Positions 47,281 through 56,637 of a stretch of 62,598 bases of DNA are shown here, one piece after another. Where the stretch lies: the NCBI RefSeq assembly GCF_001514235.1, contig NZ_KQ948946.1, positions 57,928 through 120,525 on the forward strand, in the 5' to 3' direction. A model generated the notes under the pieces. It saw only the letters and a list, made by a program, of their open reading frames with translations, was not told the DNA's origin and ran no database searches. Position 1 is the stretch's first letter. Each line of letters begins with the position of its first letter. This stretch comes from Streptomyces caeruleatus (GTDB taxonomy: Bacteria > Actinomycetota > Actinomycetes > Streptomycetales > Streptomycetaceae). The position numbers were made by a program, and so were the translations under genes.

Positions 47281-49389
47281 ATGCGGTGGTTGGTGGGATG
47301 GAGCAGCACCACCGCGGTGGCCTCCGGTATCGGCTCCGCGGGGGCGACCGGAAGCGACGGCGAGACCTTGCACCCGGTCGGCTCCCAACTCCTGTGGGGC
47401 GACCCCGATCCCCTGTGGGCCGTCGGCGACTGGCGCCCGGACGAGGTGCGCGTGGTCAAGGCCGACGCCCAGAACAGGATCGCGGTCCTCGGCACCTGCG
47501 GCGCCAGTGACGAACAGCTGCGCCTCGGCCTCTTCGCCGCGCGCGGGGGCGCACTTCGGCATCTGACGGCCTGGTCCGGCAGCTACACGGCGGTCGTCCA
47601 GGTCGGCCGCCGGGTCACGGTGTGCGGCGATCTGGCGGGCGCACGGCCGGTGTTCTACACCCCATGGGCGGGCGGTACGGCCTACGCGACCGCCGCGCTC
47701 CCCCTCGCCGACCTCATCGAGGCCAACCTCGACTTCGGCCACCTCGCCGCCCTGCTGGCCGCCCCCGACGTGCCGGCCGCCCTGCACGACTCCACCCCGT
47801 ACGACGGCGTACGGCGCATTCCGCCGGGGCATGCGCTGATCCTGCGCACCGGGGCGCGCGAGATCGCCGGGTACGAGCCGGTCGCCTCGCTGGCGGTCGC
47901 GGCGCCCACCGCCGACCCGGACAGCGCGGTGGACGCCGTACGGGACGCCCTGGTGGAGGCGGTACGCGCGCGTCTGTCCGCGCCCCGCCATGTCCCCGGC
48001 ACCGACATAGACCCAGGACCGGTCCCGGGCATGGGGCCCGCCGAACGGCGTGCCGCGCGCGGGATGCCGGTACCGGGCATCGGCGCGGACCTGTCCGGCG
48101 GCCCCGCGTCAGGCACCCTGGCGCTGCTCGCGGCCGGCCTCCCCGGGATGCCGGGCACGGTCCTGGGCCACGGCACGGGCGCGGGGGAGCGACTCCTGGC
48201 GGTCACCTTCAACGACCTCGCGGTGGGCGGCCGCGAGGCCGAGCTGGAGCGGGCCGGGAACCTGGCGGCCAACCCGCGCCTGCACCACGTGGTGGTGACG
48301 GGCGGCGAGGAGACCCTCCCGTACGCCGACCTGGAGGGCCCGCTGACGGACGAGCCGGGCCCGAGCCTCGTGACGGCCGCCCGACACCGCGCGCGCCTCG
48401 CCGCCGGCAGCGCCGACCACTTCACGGGCTACGGCGCCCGCCAGGTCCTGGACGCCCACCCGGCCCGCCTGGCCGACCTCCTGATGGACCGCAAACGCCG
48501 CCACCTGGTCCGCCCGGTCGCGGCGCTGGCGAAGGCGGACGGCTCGGTGCTGGTCCCCGCGCGCGTGTACGGCGCGGCACGGAAGCTGGCCCGCACCCCG
48601 TACCGCACGGGCCTGGAGTCCCTGGCCGCCCGCCTGATGGACCGCCGCTTCGACGAACCCGGAGGTGCCGTAGGGGCGTCGCTCGCCGCGCTCACCTGGG
48701 CCAGACCGGGCCCCGCGGCTCGCTGGCTGACCGGCGAGGCCCTGGCTGAAGTATCGGTTCGCCTGCAAGCCGCGACGAGCCGCAACGGAGTGGGCCCGGG
48801 CCAACGTCCCGGCGACTACCGCGCGCGTGCCGCCCTCGCCCGCCACGCCGCCGACATCCGCGTCCTGGAACAAGCCGCCGAGATCCGCTCCCAGCGCCTG
48901 CACACCCCGTTCCTCGACAACCAGGTAGTACGCGCGTGCCGCGCCCTCCCCGAGGCCCTGCGCGTCCAGCCCGGCGCCCGCGCCGCCATCCTCCGCACCG
49001 TCCTGGAGGGCGCCGGAGTAGCCGACCTCCCACCCGGCTGGGGCGCCCCGTCCCACGCCCCGGCGGCAGCAGCGGCCCGCACCGGCATCCGGCTGTCGGC
49101 CGACCCCCTGATGGCCCTCTTCGGCACCCCTCTCCTCGCCCAGGCAGGCCTGGTCGAGGCCCGAGTGGTCCGCAAGGCCCTCCGCGCCGCCGCCGAAGGC
49201 GAACCCCTCCCCCTCGACGGCCTCGCCGACCTAGTCTCCCTGGAACTCTGGCTACACCGCCTCCTCGCCCGCCGAGGCACCTGCTGGACCGGCACCCCCG
49301 CCCGCCAACGAGCAGTACCAGCGGGCATCAAGCCACAGCGGGGGGCACTGGGCACGGGGGTCAGCCATTCCAGCCCGTCCGGCGTCTGA
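47281..49389 (+). CDS. Asparagine-synthase-like protein with altered active sites
   Basis: A 702-aa protein. The N-terminal glutaminase-like fold starts MRWLVGWSSTTA, so the catalytic Cys2 is absent. The C-terminal ATP-pyrophosphatase region has SGGPASGTLALLAAG in place of the usual SGGLDSS. ATG at 47281, Shine-Dalgarno GTGGAGG. The last codons come from the dispersed repeat. Comparable to lasso-peptide cyclase-like or degenerate AsnB homologues; probably not a true asparagine synthetase. Confidence 0.72.
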   Translation: MRWLVGWSSTTAVASGIGSAGATGSDGETLHPVGSQLLWGDPDPLWAVGDWRPDEVRVVKADAQNRIAVLGTCGASDEQLRLGLFAARGGALRHLTAWSGSYTAVVQVGRRVTVCGDLAGARPVFYTPWAGGTAYATAALPLADLIEANLDFGHLAALLAAPDVPAALHDSTPYDGVRRIPPGHALILRTGAREIAGYEPVASLAVAAPTADPDSAVDAVRDALVEAVRARLSAPRHVPGTDIDPGPVPGMGPAERRAARGMPVPGIGADLSGGPASGTLALLAAGLPGMPGTVLGHGTGAGERLLAVTFNDLAVGGREAELERAGNLAANPRLHHVVVTGGEETLPYADLEGPLTDEPGPSLVTAARHRARLAAGSADHFTGYGARQVLDAHPARLADLLMDRKRRHLVRPVAALAKADGSVLVPARVYGAARKLARTPYRTGLESLAARLMDRRFDEPGGAVGASLAALTWARPGPAARWLTGEALAEVSVRLQAATSRNGVGPGQRPGDYRARAALARHAADIRVLEQAAEIRSQRLHTPFLDNQVVRACRALPEALRVQPGARAAILRTVLEGAGVADLPPGWGAPSHAPAAAAARTGIRLSADPLMALFGTPLLAQAGLVEARVVRKALRAAAEGEPLPLDGLADLVSLELWLHRLLARRGTCWTGTPARQRAVPAGIKPQRGALGTGVSHSSPSGV

Positions 49390-49595
49390 GGACGAGCCGC
49401 ACTTTCAGCCCGTCCGGCGTTTGCATTTTCAGCCCGTCCGGCGTTTGAGGACGAGCCGCACTTTCAGCCCGTCCGGCGTTTGAGGACGAGGCCCGAAGGG
49501 CCGACAGGGGGGTCTGGGGGCGCAGCCCCCAGCGGGGTCGAAGGGGCGGAGCCCCTTCAAGGGATGGGACGGGCAGGGGCGGCGGGGGCGAAAAC
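49371..49595 (+). repeat. Dispersed intergenic repeat, copy 2
   Basis: It has four CAGCCCGTCCGGCGT words, then the same body as copy 1 ending GGCGGGGGCGAAAAC. Its first 19 bp supply the terminal codons and stop of the asparagine-synthase-like gene. The sequence 49596-49646 precedes the AfsR-like start. Confidence 0.85.
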
Positions 49596-49646
49596 CTCCA
49601 CCACAAACCCCGTGCCGCCCACAGCCACCCCCGCCACAATGACCCG

Positions 49647-52600
49647 GTGCGGTACAGAATCCTGGGCGTCACCCAGGCAGTGGACGACCAGGGCACCGTC
49701 ATCCCCCTCGGCGGCCCCCGCCTCCGCGCCCTCCTCACCGCCCTGGCCCTACGCCCAGGCCACCTCACCACCCCCCACACCCTGATCAACGAGGTCTGGC
49801 CCACCGCCCCACCCAAGGACGCCCAAGCCGCCCTACAGGCCCTCATCGCCCGCCTCCGCCGCACCCTCGGCAAGCACACCGTCACCTCCGCCCCCGGCGG
49901 CTACCGCCTCACGGCGACTAAGAACGACGTCGACCTCTTCGTCTTCGAACGCCTCGTACACGAAGGCACCACCGCCCTCGCCGCCAACGCCCCCTCCACC
50001 GCCGCCCAAACCCTCACCGCCGCCCTCACCCTCTGGCGCGGCCCCGCCCTGGCCGACCTCCCCGACCGCGACACCGCCGCCACCCGCCCGGAGGCCCTGC
50101 GCCTGGAGGCGACCCGAGCCCGCATCGAGGCGAACCTACGACTGGGCCGCGCCCAGCACGCCGTACCCGAGCTGAGGGAACTGACCGCCGCCCACCCGTA
50201 CGACGAACCGCTCCACGCCCTCCTCATCCGCGCCCTGCGCGACACGGGCCGCCCGGCCGACGCCCTCGCCGCGTACGAATCCACCTGCCGAGCCCTGGCC
50301 GAAGCCCTCGGCACCGACCCCGGCCCGGAACTCCGCGCCCTGCACACAGAACTGCTGACCCCACCCGAACCAGAACCCACGCCGAACGCCCAACCACTCC
50401 CACCGGCACTTCTCCAACCACCCCTCGAACAAACCGGCAACCTCCGCCCCCGTCTTACCTCGTTCGTGGGCCGGGAACTCGAACTCGACGCCATCCGTTC
50501 CGAATTGCACAGGGCAAGACTGGTCACGCTCACCGGACCCGGCGGCTCTGGAAAGACCCGCCTCGCCGAGGAGGCCGCAGCCGGCGTCCCCCAGGCATGG
50601 CTCGTCGAGCTCGCCCCGCTCGACCGGCCGGAGGCGGTGCCAGGCGCGGTGGTCAACGCGCTCGGTCTGCGCGAGACCGTGCTCATGACCAACGAGCTCA
50701 CGGCCCAGCAGGACGACCCCGTCGCCCTGCTGATCGAGTACTGCGCCCAGCGCAGCCAACTCCTGATCCTTGACAACTGCGAACATGTCATCGGCGCCGC
50801 CGCCACCCTCGCCGAAACGCTCCTCACCCAATGCCCGGGCCTCACGATCCTCGCCACCAGCCGTGAACCCCTGGGCGTCCCCGGCGAGTTGGTCCGCCCG
50901 GTCGAGCCCCTGCTCCCCGACCAGGCGCACCGCCTCTTCGCGGAGCGCGCGGCGGCCGTTCGCCCTGCCCCTGCCCCTGCCCCTGCCCCTGCCCCTGCCC
51001 CTGCCCCTGCCCCTGCCCCCGCCCCCGGCCCCGGCCCCGGCCCCGCCCCCGGCCCCGGCCCCGCCCCCGGCCCCGGCCCCGGCACCGGCCCCGGCACCGA
51101 CCCCGCGCCGGGTGACGGGCGCGACCAGGAGGCCGTCGCGGAGATCTGCCGCCGCCTCGACGGACTCCCGCTCGCCATCGAGCTGGCGGCCGCCCGGCTC
51201 CGGCTGCTCACCCCCCGGCAGATCGCCGACCGCCTCGACGACCGCTTCCGCCTCCTCACCTCCGGAAGCCGTACGGTCCTGCCCCGCCAACAGACCTTGC
51301 GCGCCGTCGTCGACTGGTCCTGGGACCTGCTGGACGAGCACGAACGCACGGCACTGCGCGAGATGTCCGTCTTCGCGGGCGGCTGGGACCTCACGGCGGC
51401 GGAGGCCGTGTGCACCGGCCCGGTCGCGGACACCCTCGGAGCCCTCGTCGACAAGTCCCTGATCGTGGCCACCCCGTGGGACCGGGACGGCTCCGACGGC
51501 ATGCGGTACCGCATGCTGGAGACCATTCACGAGTACGCCGTGGAGCGCGCCGCCGAGCTCCCCGCACCGCGGCTCGCGGCCGAGCGCCGGCACCGCGCGT
51601 GGGTGCGCGCGCTCGTCGAAGAGGCGGATCCACAGCTGCGTTCCGCGAGCCAGCTGCCCTGGATCGCCCGCCTGGAGACGGAGCTGGACAACATCCGGGC
51701 GGCCCTCGACCGCGCCCTCACGGCGGACGACGAACCGGAGGCGGCGGCCCTCGCCCTCGCCATGGGCTGGTTCTGGTGGCTGCGCACCTACCGCCACGAG
51801 GGCACGGCCTGGATCGACCGGGTCCTGCGACTGGGCGTCGCCTCGGACACCACCGACCGCACCCCAAAGGCTCCCCCAGCCCCCGACGCCTCCCCAGCCC
51901 TCAAGGCAGCATCTGCCTCCGACGCCCCCTCCGACGCTTCCCTCGACCCGATCGACGCCTTCCTCGCCGCCGGGGAGGAGGAGGCCCACCACCCGCTGCG
52001 CGTCCCGCGGATGCAGCTGCGCCTCCTGCACCTCTTCCTCAAGTCCGAGACCGAGTCGATCGACGCGTGGCAGGGCGAGCGGATGCGGCGCTATCTGATG
52101 GCCGTACGGAGCTTCTTCGAGCCGGGAGGTCCGCTGGCCGCGCGGCTGCCGGGGCTCGTCTGGCCGGTGATCGACTTCTTCCTGAGCAGTCCGCAGGACG
52201 TCCAGGCCGCCATGGACGTCGCCGTCGCCAACTGCCGTGTCCACGGCGGCGAGTGGGAGGTCGGCGTGCTGCTCATGTTCCGTACGCACATGGTCGTCGA
52301 CTCACCCGGCGGCACGGACGACGTCGACGACGCCCTCGCGGAGCTGAGGATCCTCAGCCGCCGCGCCGGCGACCGCTGGATGCGGGCCCAGGTGTGCAGC
52401 GCGGCCGGCGAGACGGCCATGTCACGCAGCCGCTTCGAGGAGGCCAGGGGCGAGTACGAGGAGGCGCTGCGCCTCGCGTACGAGGTGGGCGCGCACGCCG
52501 AGACACCGTTCCTGATCACCCGGCTCGCGGAGATCGCCTACCGCACGGGCGACCGCGGGGCCGCACTGGCCGCGCTGGACGAGGCGAGCGCCGCCGCCGA

Positions 52601-53156
52601 CCGGTACGGCGTGGCGGACTCACGGGCGTTCGTCCTGCTGATGCGGGCCCAGTTCGCACTGGACGACGAGGACACGGCACGCGCGCGTGAGATGTGCGAA
52701 GCGGCCCGCGTGGAGACGACCCGGGGGACGCCACCGCCGCAGTTCGTCGTGATGCTGCACGCGATCGAGGCCATGGTCGTGACGGCCGAGTCGGGCCCGG
52801 AGCACGGACTGCCGCTGCTGGCCGACATCTTGCGCGCGGCGGTGGAGAGCCGGTGTGCCGACGTGATCACGGCGGCCCTCGCGGACGCGGCGGCAGACCT
52901 GCTGACCCGTCTCGGCGACCACCCGCGCGCGGTCCGTCTGCTGGCCGCCTCGGAGCACTGGCGTCGCGGCTACCCGCGCCCCCTGCCGGAGCGGGAGCAC
53001 GCCGAGCGGGCCGAGGCCACCGCCCGTACCATCCTGGGCGCCGAACGGTTCGCGGCCGAGCACACGCGCGGCACCGTCCTCACCCACGACGACGTGCTGC
53101 ACGACCTCGCCGAGGCGGTACGTGGCCTCCACGATCCCGTCGAGCCAACGCCTTAA
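49647..53156 (+). CDS. AfsR/SARP-type regulator (wHTH-BTAD-NB-ARC-TPR)
   Basis: A 1169-aa protein. An OmpR-like winged HTH occupies about 10-90, a BTAD about 95-240, and an AAA/NB-ARC ATPase has Walker A TGPGGSGKT near 295-303. A low-complexity Pro-Ala then Pro-Gly tract (about 438-488) is encoded by GCCCCT hexamer repeats. TPR-like repeats reach the C-terminus. GTG start at 49647. Large SARPs activate antibiotic or developmental genes. Probable SCO4116-type protein by gene order. Confidence 0.86.
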   Translation: MRYRILGVTQAVDDQGTVIPLGGPRLRALLTALALRPGHLTTPHTLINEVWPTAPPKDAQAALQALIARLRRTLGKHTVTSAPGGYRLTATKNDVDLFVFERLVHEGTTALAANAPSTAAQTLTAALTLWRGPALADLPDRDTAATRPEALRLEATRARIEANLRLGRAQHAVPELRELTAAHPYDEPLHALLIRALRDTGRPADALAAYESTCRALAEALGTDPGPELRALHTELLTPPEPEPTPNAQPLPPALLQPPLEQTGNLRPRLTSFVGRELELDAIRSELHRARLVTLTGPGGSGKTRLAEEAAAGVPQAWLVELAPLDRPEAVPGAVVNALGLRETVLMTNELTAQQDDPVALLIEYCAQRSQLLILDNCEHVIGAAATLAETLLTQCPGLTILATSREPLGVPGELVRPVEPLLPDQAHRLFAERAAAVRPAPAPAPAPAPAPAPAPAPAPGPGPGPAPGPGPAPGPGPGTGPGTDPAPGDGRDQEAVAEICRRLDGLPLAIELAAARLRLLTPRQIADRLDDRFRLLTSGSRTVLPRQQTLRAVVDWSWDLLDEHERTALREMSVFAGGWDLTAAEAVCTGPVADTLGALVDKSLIVATPWDRDGSDGMRYRMLETIHEYAVERAAELPAPRLAAERRHRAWVRALVEEADPQLRSASQLPWIARLETELDNIRAALDRALTADDEPEAAALALAMGWFWWLRTYRHEGTAWIDRVLRLGVASDTTDRTPKAPPAPDASPALKAASASDAPSDASLDPIDAFLAAGEEEAHHPLRVPRMQLRLLHLFLKSETESIDAWQGERMRRYLMAVRSFFEPGGPLAARLPGLVWPVIDFFLSSPQDVQAAMDVAVANCRVHGGEWEVGVLLMFRTHMVVDSPGGTDDVDDALAELRILSRRAGDRWMRAQVCSAAGETAMSRSRFEEARGEYEEALRLAYEVGAHAETPFLITRLAEIAYRTGDRGAALAALDEASAAADRYGVADSRAFVLLMRAQFALDDEDTARAREMCEAARVETTRGTPPPQFVVMLHAIEAMVVTAESGPEHGLPLLADILRAAVESRCADVITAALADAAADLLTRLGDHPRAVRLLAASEHWRRGYPRPLPEREHAERAEATARTILGAERFAAEHTRGTVLTHDDVLHDLAEAVRGLHDPVEPTP

Positions 53157-53180
53157 GCGCCAAGGGCCCGCTGATCGGCC

Positions 53181-55160
53181 CTACACGCAGCTGAACTTCG
53201 ACTCCGCCCAGTCCGCCAACAGCAGCTTGTCGAAGGTGCTGCGCGGCTCGACCACCAGCCGGACGGTCTCGCGCCCGGCGAGGCTCACATGGACGGGTAC
53301 GGCCGGGTCCCCGCCCTTGAGCGCTCCGGACCGCCACAGCCGGACGCCGTCGGCGTAGACCGAGAAGGAGAACTCGCCGAGCCCCAGGGTCGAGTCGTCG
53401 ACGCCGACCATCGCGTCGTAGGCGGAGCACCGCCGGTTGAGGTCGATGGTGACGGAGGACCGGCCGTGCACGGTGACGCCGTGCGCGTACCGCTCGTCGC
53501 CGATCGACACGCCGTACCGCTGCCACACCCAGCTGCTGCCGTGGAGCCGCATCTCGGGCGCGGTGCCGTCGCCGGTGAGGTCGTACGACAGCTGGCTCCA
53601 CTGGTAGACGACCGGGGCGGGCGGGGCCGGGGGAGTGGGCGTGGGGGTGGGCGTCGGCGTCGGTGTGGGGGTCGGCGTCGGGGAGGGCGTGGGTGTCGGG
53701 CTGGGTGTGCGCGTGCGCGTGGGCGTGGGGGTCGGGGAGGGAGCGGGCTCGGCGGCCGGTTCGATCGCGGGCGGCCGTGGAGCGGGCTCCTTCCGCGAGG
53801 GCTCCGGTTCCGACGGTTCCGGCGGCGTGGGCGTCGGCGTCTCCTCGACGATGGGGGAGGGGGCGGGAGGCTGCTTGGCGTCGGTCCTGTCGGCCGGTCT
53901 CTCGTTGCCGGCCAGTGCGAGCACGATCGCCGTGACCACGCCCACGGCGACCACACCGGCCGCGATACCGGCCTTCACCGGCGCGCCCAGCCCCTCGGAG
54001 GCCGCCGCCCCGCCCCCGGAGCTCGCCCCGCCCGAGGAACCGCCGCCCGCCGCCGAGGCCGCCGCCGCGGCACCGGCCGCACCGACCCCGGCACCCCCGG
54101 CGATGAGCCCGGCCGCCTTGGCGTATCCGGCGGCGCCGAACCAGCCGATGACCGCGACCGGCACGACGGCGGGGATACCGCCGGCGACCTCCTGGATCTG
54201 GCCCGCGGCCAGCCGGCACTTGGCGCACTCCTCCAGGTGCTTGCGCAGGCCCCGCTCGGCACGCGTGCGCAGACTGCCGCGGGCGTAGGCGCCGAGCCGG
54301 TCGGCGTGCCGGGCGCACTCCTCGTCGCCGGCGAGGCTGGCGCTGACGTGGGCCTGGAGGTAGGCCTGCTTGAGTCCCTCGCGGGCGCGGCTGGCGAGCA
54401 CGCGCGTGCCGTTGGCGTCGAGCCCGAAGAGCGTGGCGACCTCGCTCGGCGACTCGTCCTCGACCTCGGTGTGCCAGAGCACGGCCTGCCAGCGCTCCGG
54501 CAGCGACCGGAAGGCCCGCATGGCCATGGACTGCTCGGCCTCGTGCATCGCCCGTACGTCGGCGCCCAGGTCGAGCGTGTCGTCGTCGGACACTGCGGAG
54601 ACCCGCGCGGACTGCGCGGCGAACACCGCGAAGTCGTCGACCAGCTGCTCGCGCCGCGCCGACTTCGTCCAGTCCGCCGCGGCCCGCCGGATCGAGGTGA
54701 GCAGATACGCGCGTACGGCGTGCTCGGGGCCGGAGCCGCCGCGCACGGCCTGGAGCATGCGGGCGAAGACCTCGGCCGTCAGGTCGTCCGCGGTGTGCGC
54801 GTCGCGGCAGCAGGTGCGCGCGTACCGGCGCACCGCCTCCGCGTGGCGCCGGTACAGCTCCTCGTAGGCGGTGTCGTCGCCGGAGCGCATCCGCGCGATC
54901 AGGTCGGCGTCCGACAGCGGCATCTCGCGGGGTGCCGGCATCTCGCGCGGCAGCGGCAGTGTGCTGTCCTCGCGCCGGTCGCGCTGTGCCGGGACGCTGC
55001 CCTCCGCGCGCGCGTCCGGACGGACTTCCGCACGGCCCGGTGTGCGGCCCTCCAGGGGGTCGGCGCCGGGTGGCAGGTCCGCCCGTCCGCCCTGACTCGG
55101 CACCTGCGGAGTCGCCGAGTCGTCGTCACCGCGCGACTCGTCCCACCCGTCTACGCTCAT
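53181..55160 (-). CDS. ECF sigma factor fused to anti-sigma zinc finger, membrane anchor and NPCBM domain
   Basis: A 659-aa protein. Sigma region 2 (about 100-165, DTAYEELYRRHAEAVRRYA ... DDLTAEVFARML) and region 4 (about 205-265, LPERWQAVLWHTEVED) are followed by an anti-sigma-like zinc finger (HLEECAKC, about 312-319). Two hydrophobic segments follow, then a long Thr-Pro-rich stalk (repeat-encoded, about 440-510) and a C-terminal NPCBM carbohydrate-binding domain. ATG at 55160. The architecture fits the ECF52-type group, with S. coelicolor SCO4117 as the likely relative: a sugar-sensing membrane sigma factor. Confidence 0.86.
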   Translation of the reverse strand: MSVDGWDESRGDDDSATPQVPSQGGRADLPPGADPLEGRTPGRAEVRPDARAEGSVPAQRDRREDSTLPLPREMPAPREMPLSDADLIARMRSGDDTAYEELYRRHAEAVRRYARTCCRDAHTADDLTAEVFARMLQAVRGGSGPEHAVRAYLLTSIRRAAADWTKSARREQLVDDFAVFAAQSARVSAVSDDDTLDLGADVRAMHEAEQSMAMRAFRSLPERWQAVLWHTEVEDESPSEVATLFGLDANGTRVLASRAREGLKQAYLQAHVSASLAGDEECARHADRLGAYARGSLRTRAERGLRKHLEECAKCRLAAGQIQEVAGGIPAVVPVAVIGWFGAAGYAKAAGLIAGGAGVGAAGAAAAASAAGGGSSGGASSGGGAAASEGLGAPVKAGIAAGVVAVGVVTAIVLALAGNERPADRTDAKQPPAPSPIVEETPTPTPPEPSEPEPSRKEPAPRPPAIEPAAEPAPSPTPTPTRTRTPSPTPTPSPTPTPTPTPTPTPTPTPPAPPAPVVYQWSQLSYDLTGDGTAPEMRLHGSSWVWQRYGVSIGDERYAHGVTVHGRSSVTIDLNRRCSAYDAMVGVDDSTLGLGEFSFSVYADGVRLWRSGALKGGDPAVPVHVSLAGRETVRLVVEPRSTFDKLLLADWAESKFSCV

Positions 55161-55471
55161 CGCGGAAAGCCCCCGCTGCCAGCTCTACCAGTCCCGGACA
55201 CCGGGTCAGGGTGCCATATTGGCTTTTCGTCAGGACCCACCCGTACAAACATCCACTCATCCGTGGGGACTCCCCACAGCGTCGTACTGGCCCCCGCCCG
55301 TACGGGGAAGACTCAAGCAGCGCTCGCCGGACGGGAGTTGAGCACCGCGGCGCGGCCTGCCCGGCGTGTTCGGTGACGGTGTTCGAGGCGAGGGGCGGTC
55401 CAGCACCCCGCCTCGCCGTCACCCCATCGCATCACTCGGCCGTCGACGGCACGGCCTCACCCCGGGCCGGG

Positions 55472-56251
55472 TCATGCCTGAGGGCGCGACCGCAACCCCT
55501 CCAGCAGGATGTCGAGCAACCGCGCCGAGGCCGCCGCCTGCTGCGCCGCGTCCGGCAGCGAGGGCGCCGCCGTGGCGATCACCAGCAGGACGTCCGACAC
55601 CGAGACGCCGGGCCGCAGCTCACCCGCCGCGCGCGCCCGCTCCACGAGCTGGCCCACCACGTCGAGCAGCGCCGCCGCGCCCGCGTCGTCCACCGCGTCG
55701 ACCGCGCCCGCCGAGGACTGCTCGGGCACCAGCCGCAGCTCACCCGTGCCCGGCTGCACCCGCTGCTGCGGCACCCGGGCCTCGTCGAGTGCGACGCCGT
55801 CCTCGACGCCGACCCGCAGCACCTGCGGCGGCAGCAGCCGGCCCGCGCCCGAGGCCACCGAGGTGCGCAGGAAGCGCGAGAGCGCCGACCACGGCTCGTC
55901 CTCCTGGCCGAGCGCGGCACGTGCCTGGTCGGTCAGCCGGGACGTCTCCTCCTCGGCTATCCGTCGCACCAGGACGTCCTTGCTCGGGAAGCGCCGGTAC
56001 ACCGTGCCGACGCCGACCCGCGCGCGCCGCGCCACGTCCTCCATCGGCGCGCCGTATCCCAGCTCGCCGAAGACCTCGCGCGCCGCACGCAGCACGTGCT
56101 CCAGATTGCGCTGTGCGTCCACGCGCAGCGGCGTCGAACGCGAGGCGTCCCCGCGTCCGTGGCCCGCAGCCGCGCCGATCGTGCCGCCCACCGCCCCGCC
56201 GCCCGTTGTGATGGCGGATGCGGAAGACCAACGTGAATCCTGAACATGCAT
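55472..56251 (-). CDS. atrA: TetR-family regulator, AtrA-type
   Basis: A 259-aa protein. After an unstructured leader (about 1-45) it has a TetR HTH (about 50-95; AREVFGELGYGAPMEDVARR then VGVGTVYRRFPSKDVL). The C-terminal ligand domain has the DNA-proximal EEETSRLTDQARA and ends LLEGLRSRPQA. ATG at 56251. Its neighbour is a divergent type II NADH dehydrogenase, as for S. coelicolor atrA (SCO4118), an activator of actII-ORF4 and other antibiotic genes. Identification is by family plus gene order. Confidence 0.82.
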   Translation of the reverse strand: MHVQDSRWSSASAITTGGGAVGGTIGAAAGHGRGDASRSTPLRVDAQRNLEHVLRAAREVFGELGYGAPMEDVARRARVGVGTVYRRFPSKDVLVRRIAEEETSRLTDQARAALGQEDEPWSALSRFLRTSVASGAGRLLPPQVLRVGVEDGVALDEARVPQQRVQPGTGELRLVPEQSSAGAVDAVDDAGAAALLDVVGQLVERARAAGELRPGVSVSDVLLVIATAAPSLPDAAQQAAASARLLDILLEGLRSRPQA

Positions 56252-56266
56252 AAGCGATCCCCCGGT

Positions 56267-56301
56267 AATGACGTCTCCCCCCGGAGACTCTCCCCGTCAT
56301 T
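56267..56301. promoter_or_regulatory. Nested inverted repeats upstream of atrA
   Basis: GTCTCC-CCCC-GGAGAC (56273-56288) lies inside an outer AATGACG / CGTCATT pair (56267-56301), 16-50 bp upstream of the atrA start in the divergent region 56252-56637. It may be an autoregulatory operator or a leader stem. Confidence 0.5.
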
Positions 56302-56637
56302 GCAATGCCGGAGCGTCACGGAACAAGCCCGGACAAACAGGCCCGCCCTGTGTGACTCACGGACCCGATGAGCGCATCCCCCTACACCCCGTCGACACAC
56401 GAACATAGTTGAGAGGGAGTCAATTCAGAAGGGGCAGGTTCCGCAGGGAGCACCCCCCGATCGGAGTACGAGGCGTTTGCGCCCTGATTGCGCCACCTGC
56501 GATCCCCCGGCGCACACCCATTGACCTGCGGACTTTCCGCGCACTCCGGCAATTCGGCCAAACCGCGCCGTCGACGGCCTCCGGTCACACAAATTGTCGA
56601 GCCTGTGGACAAACGCAAGCGCCGGGTGCGTCATGGG

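Noticed and set aside
50960..51100. Possible CRISPR or regulatory repeat
   Set aside because: It is an in-frame Pro-Ala/Pro-Gly coding tract within the AfsR-like protein.
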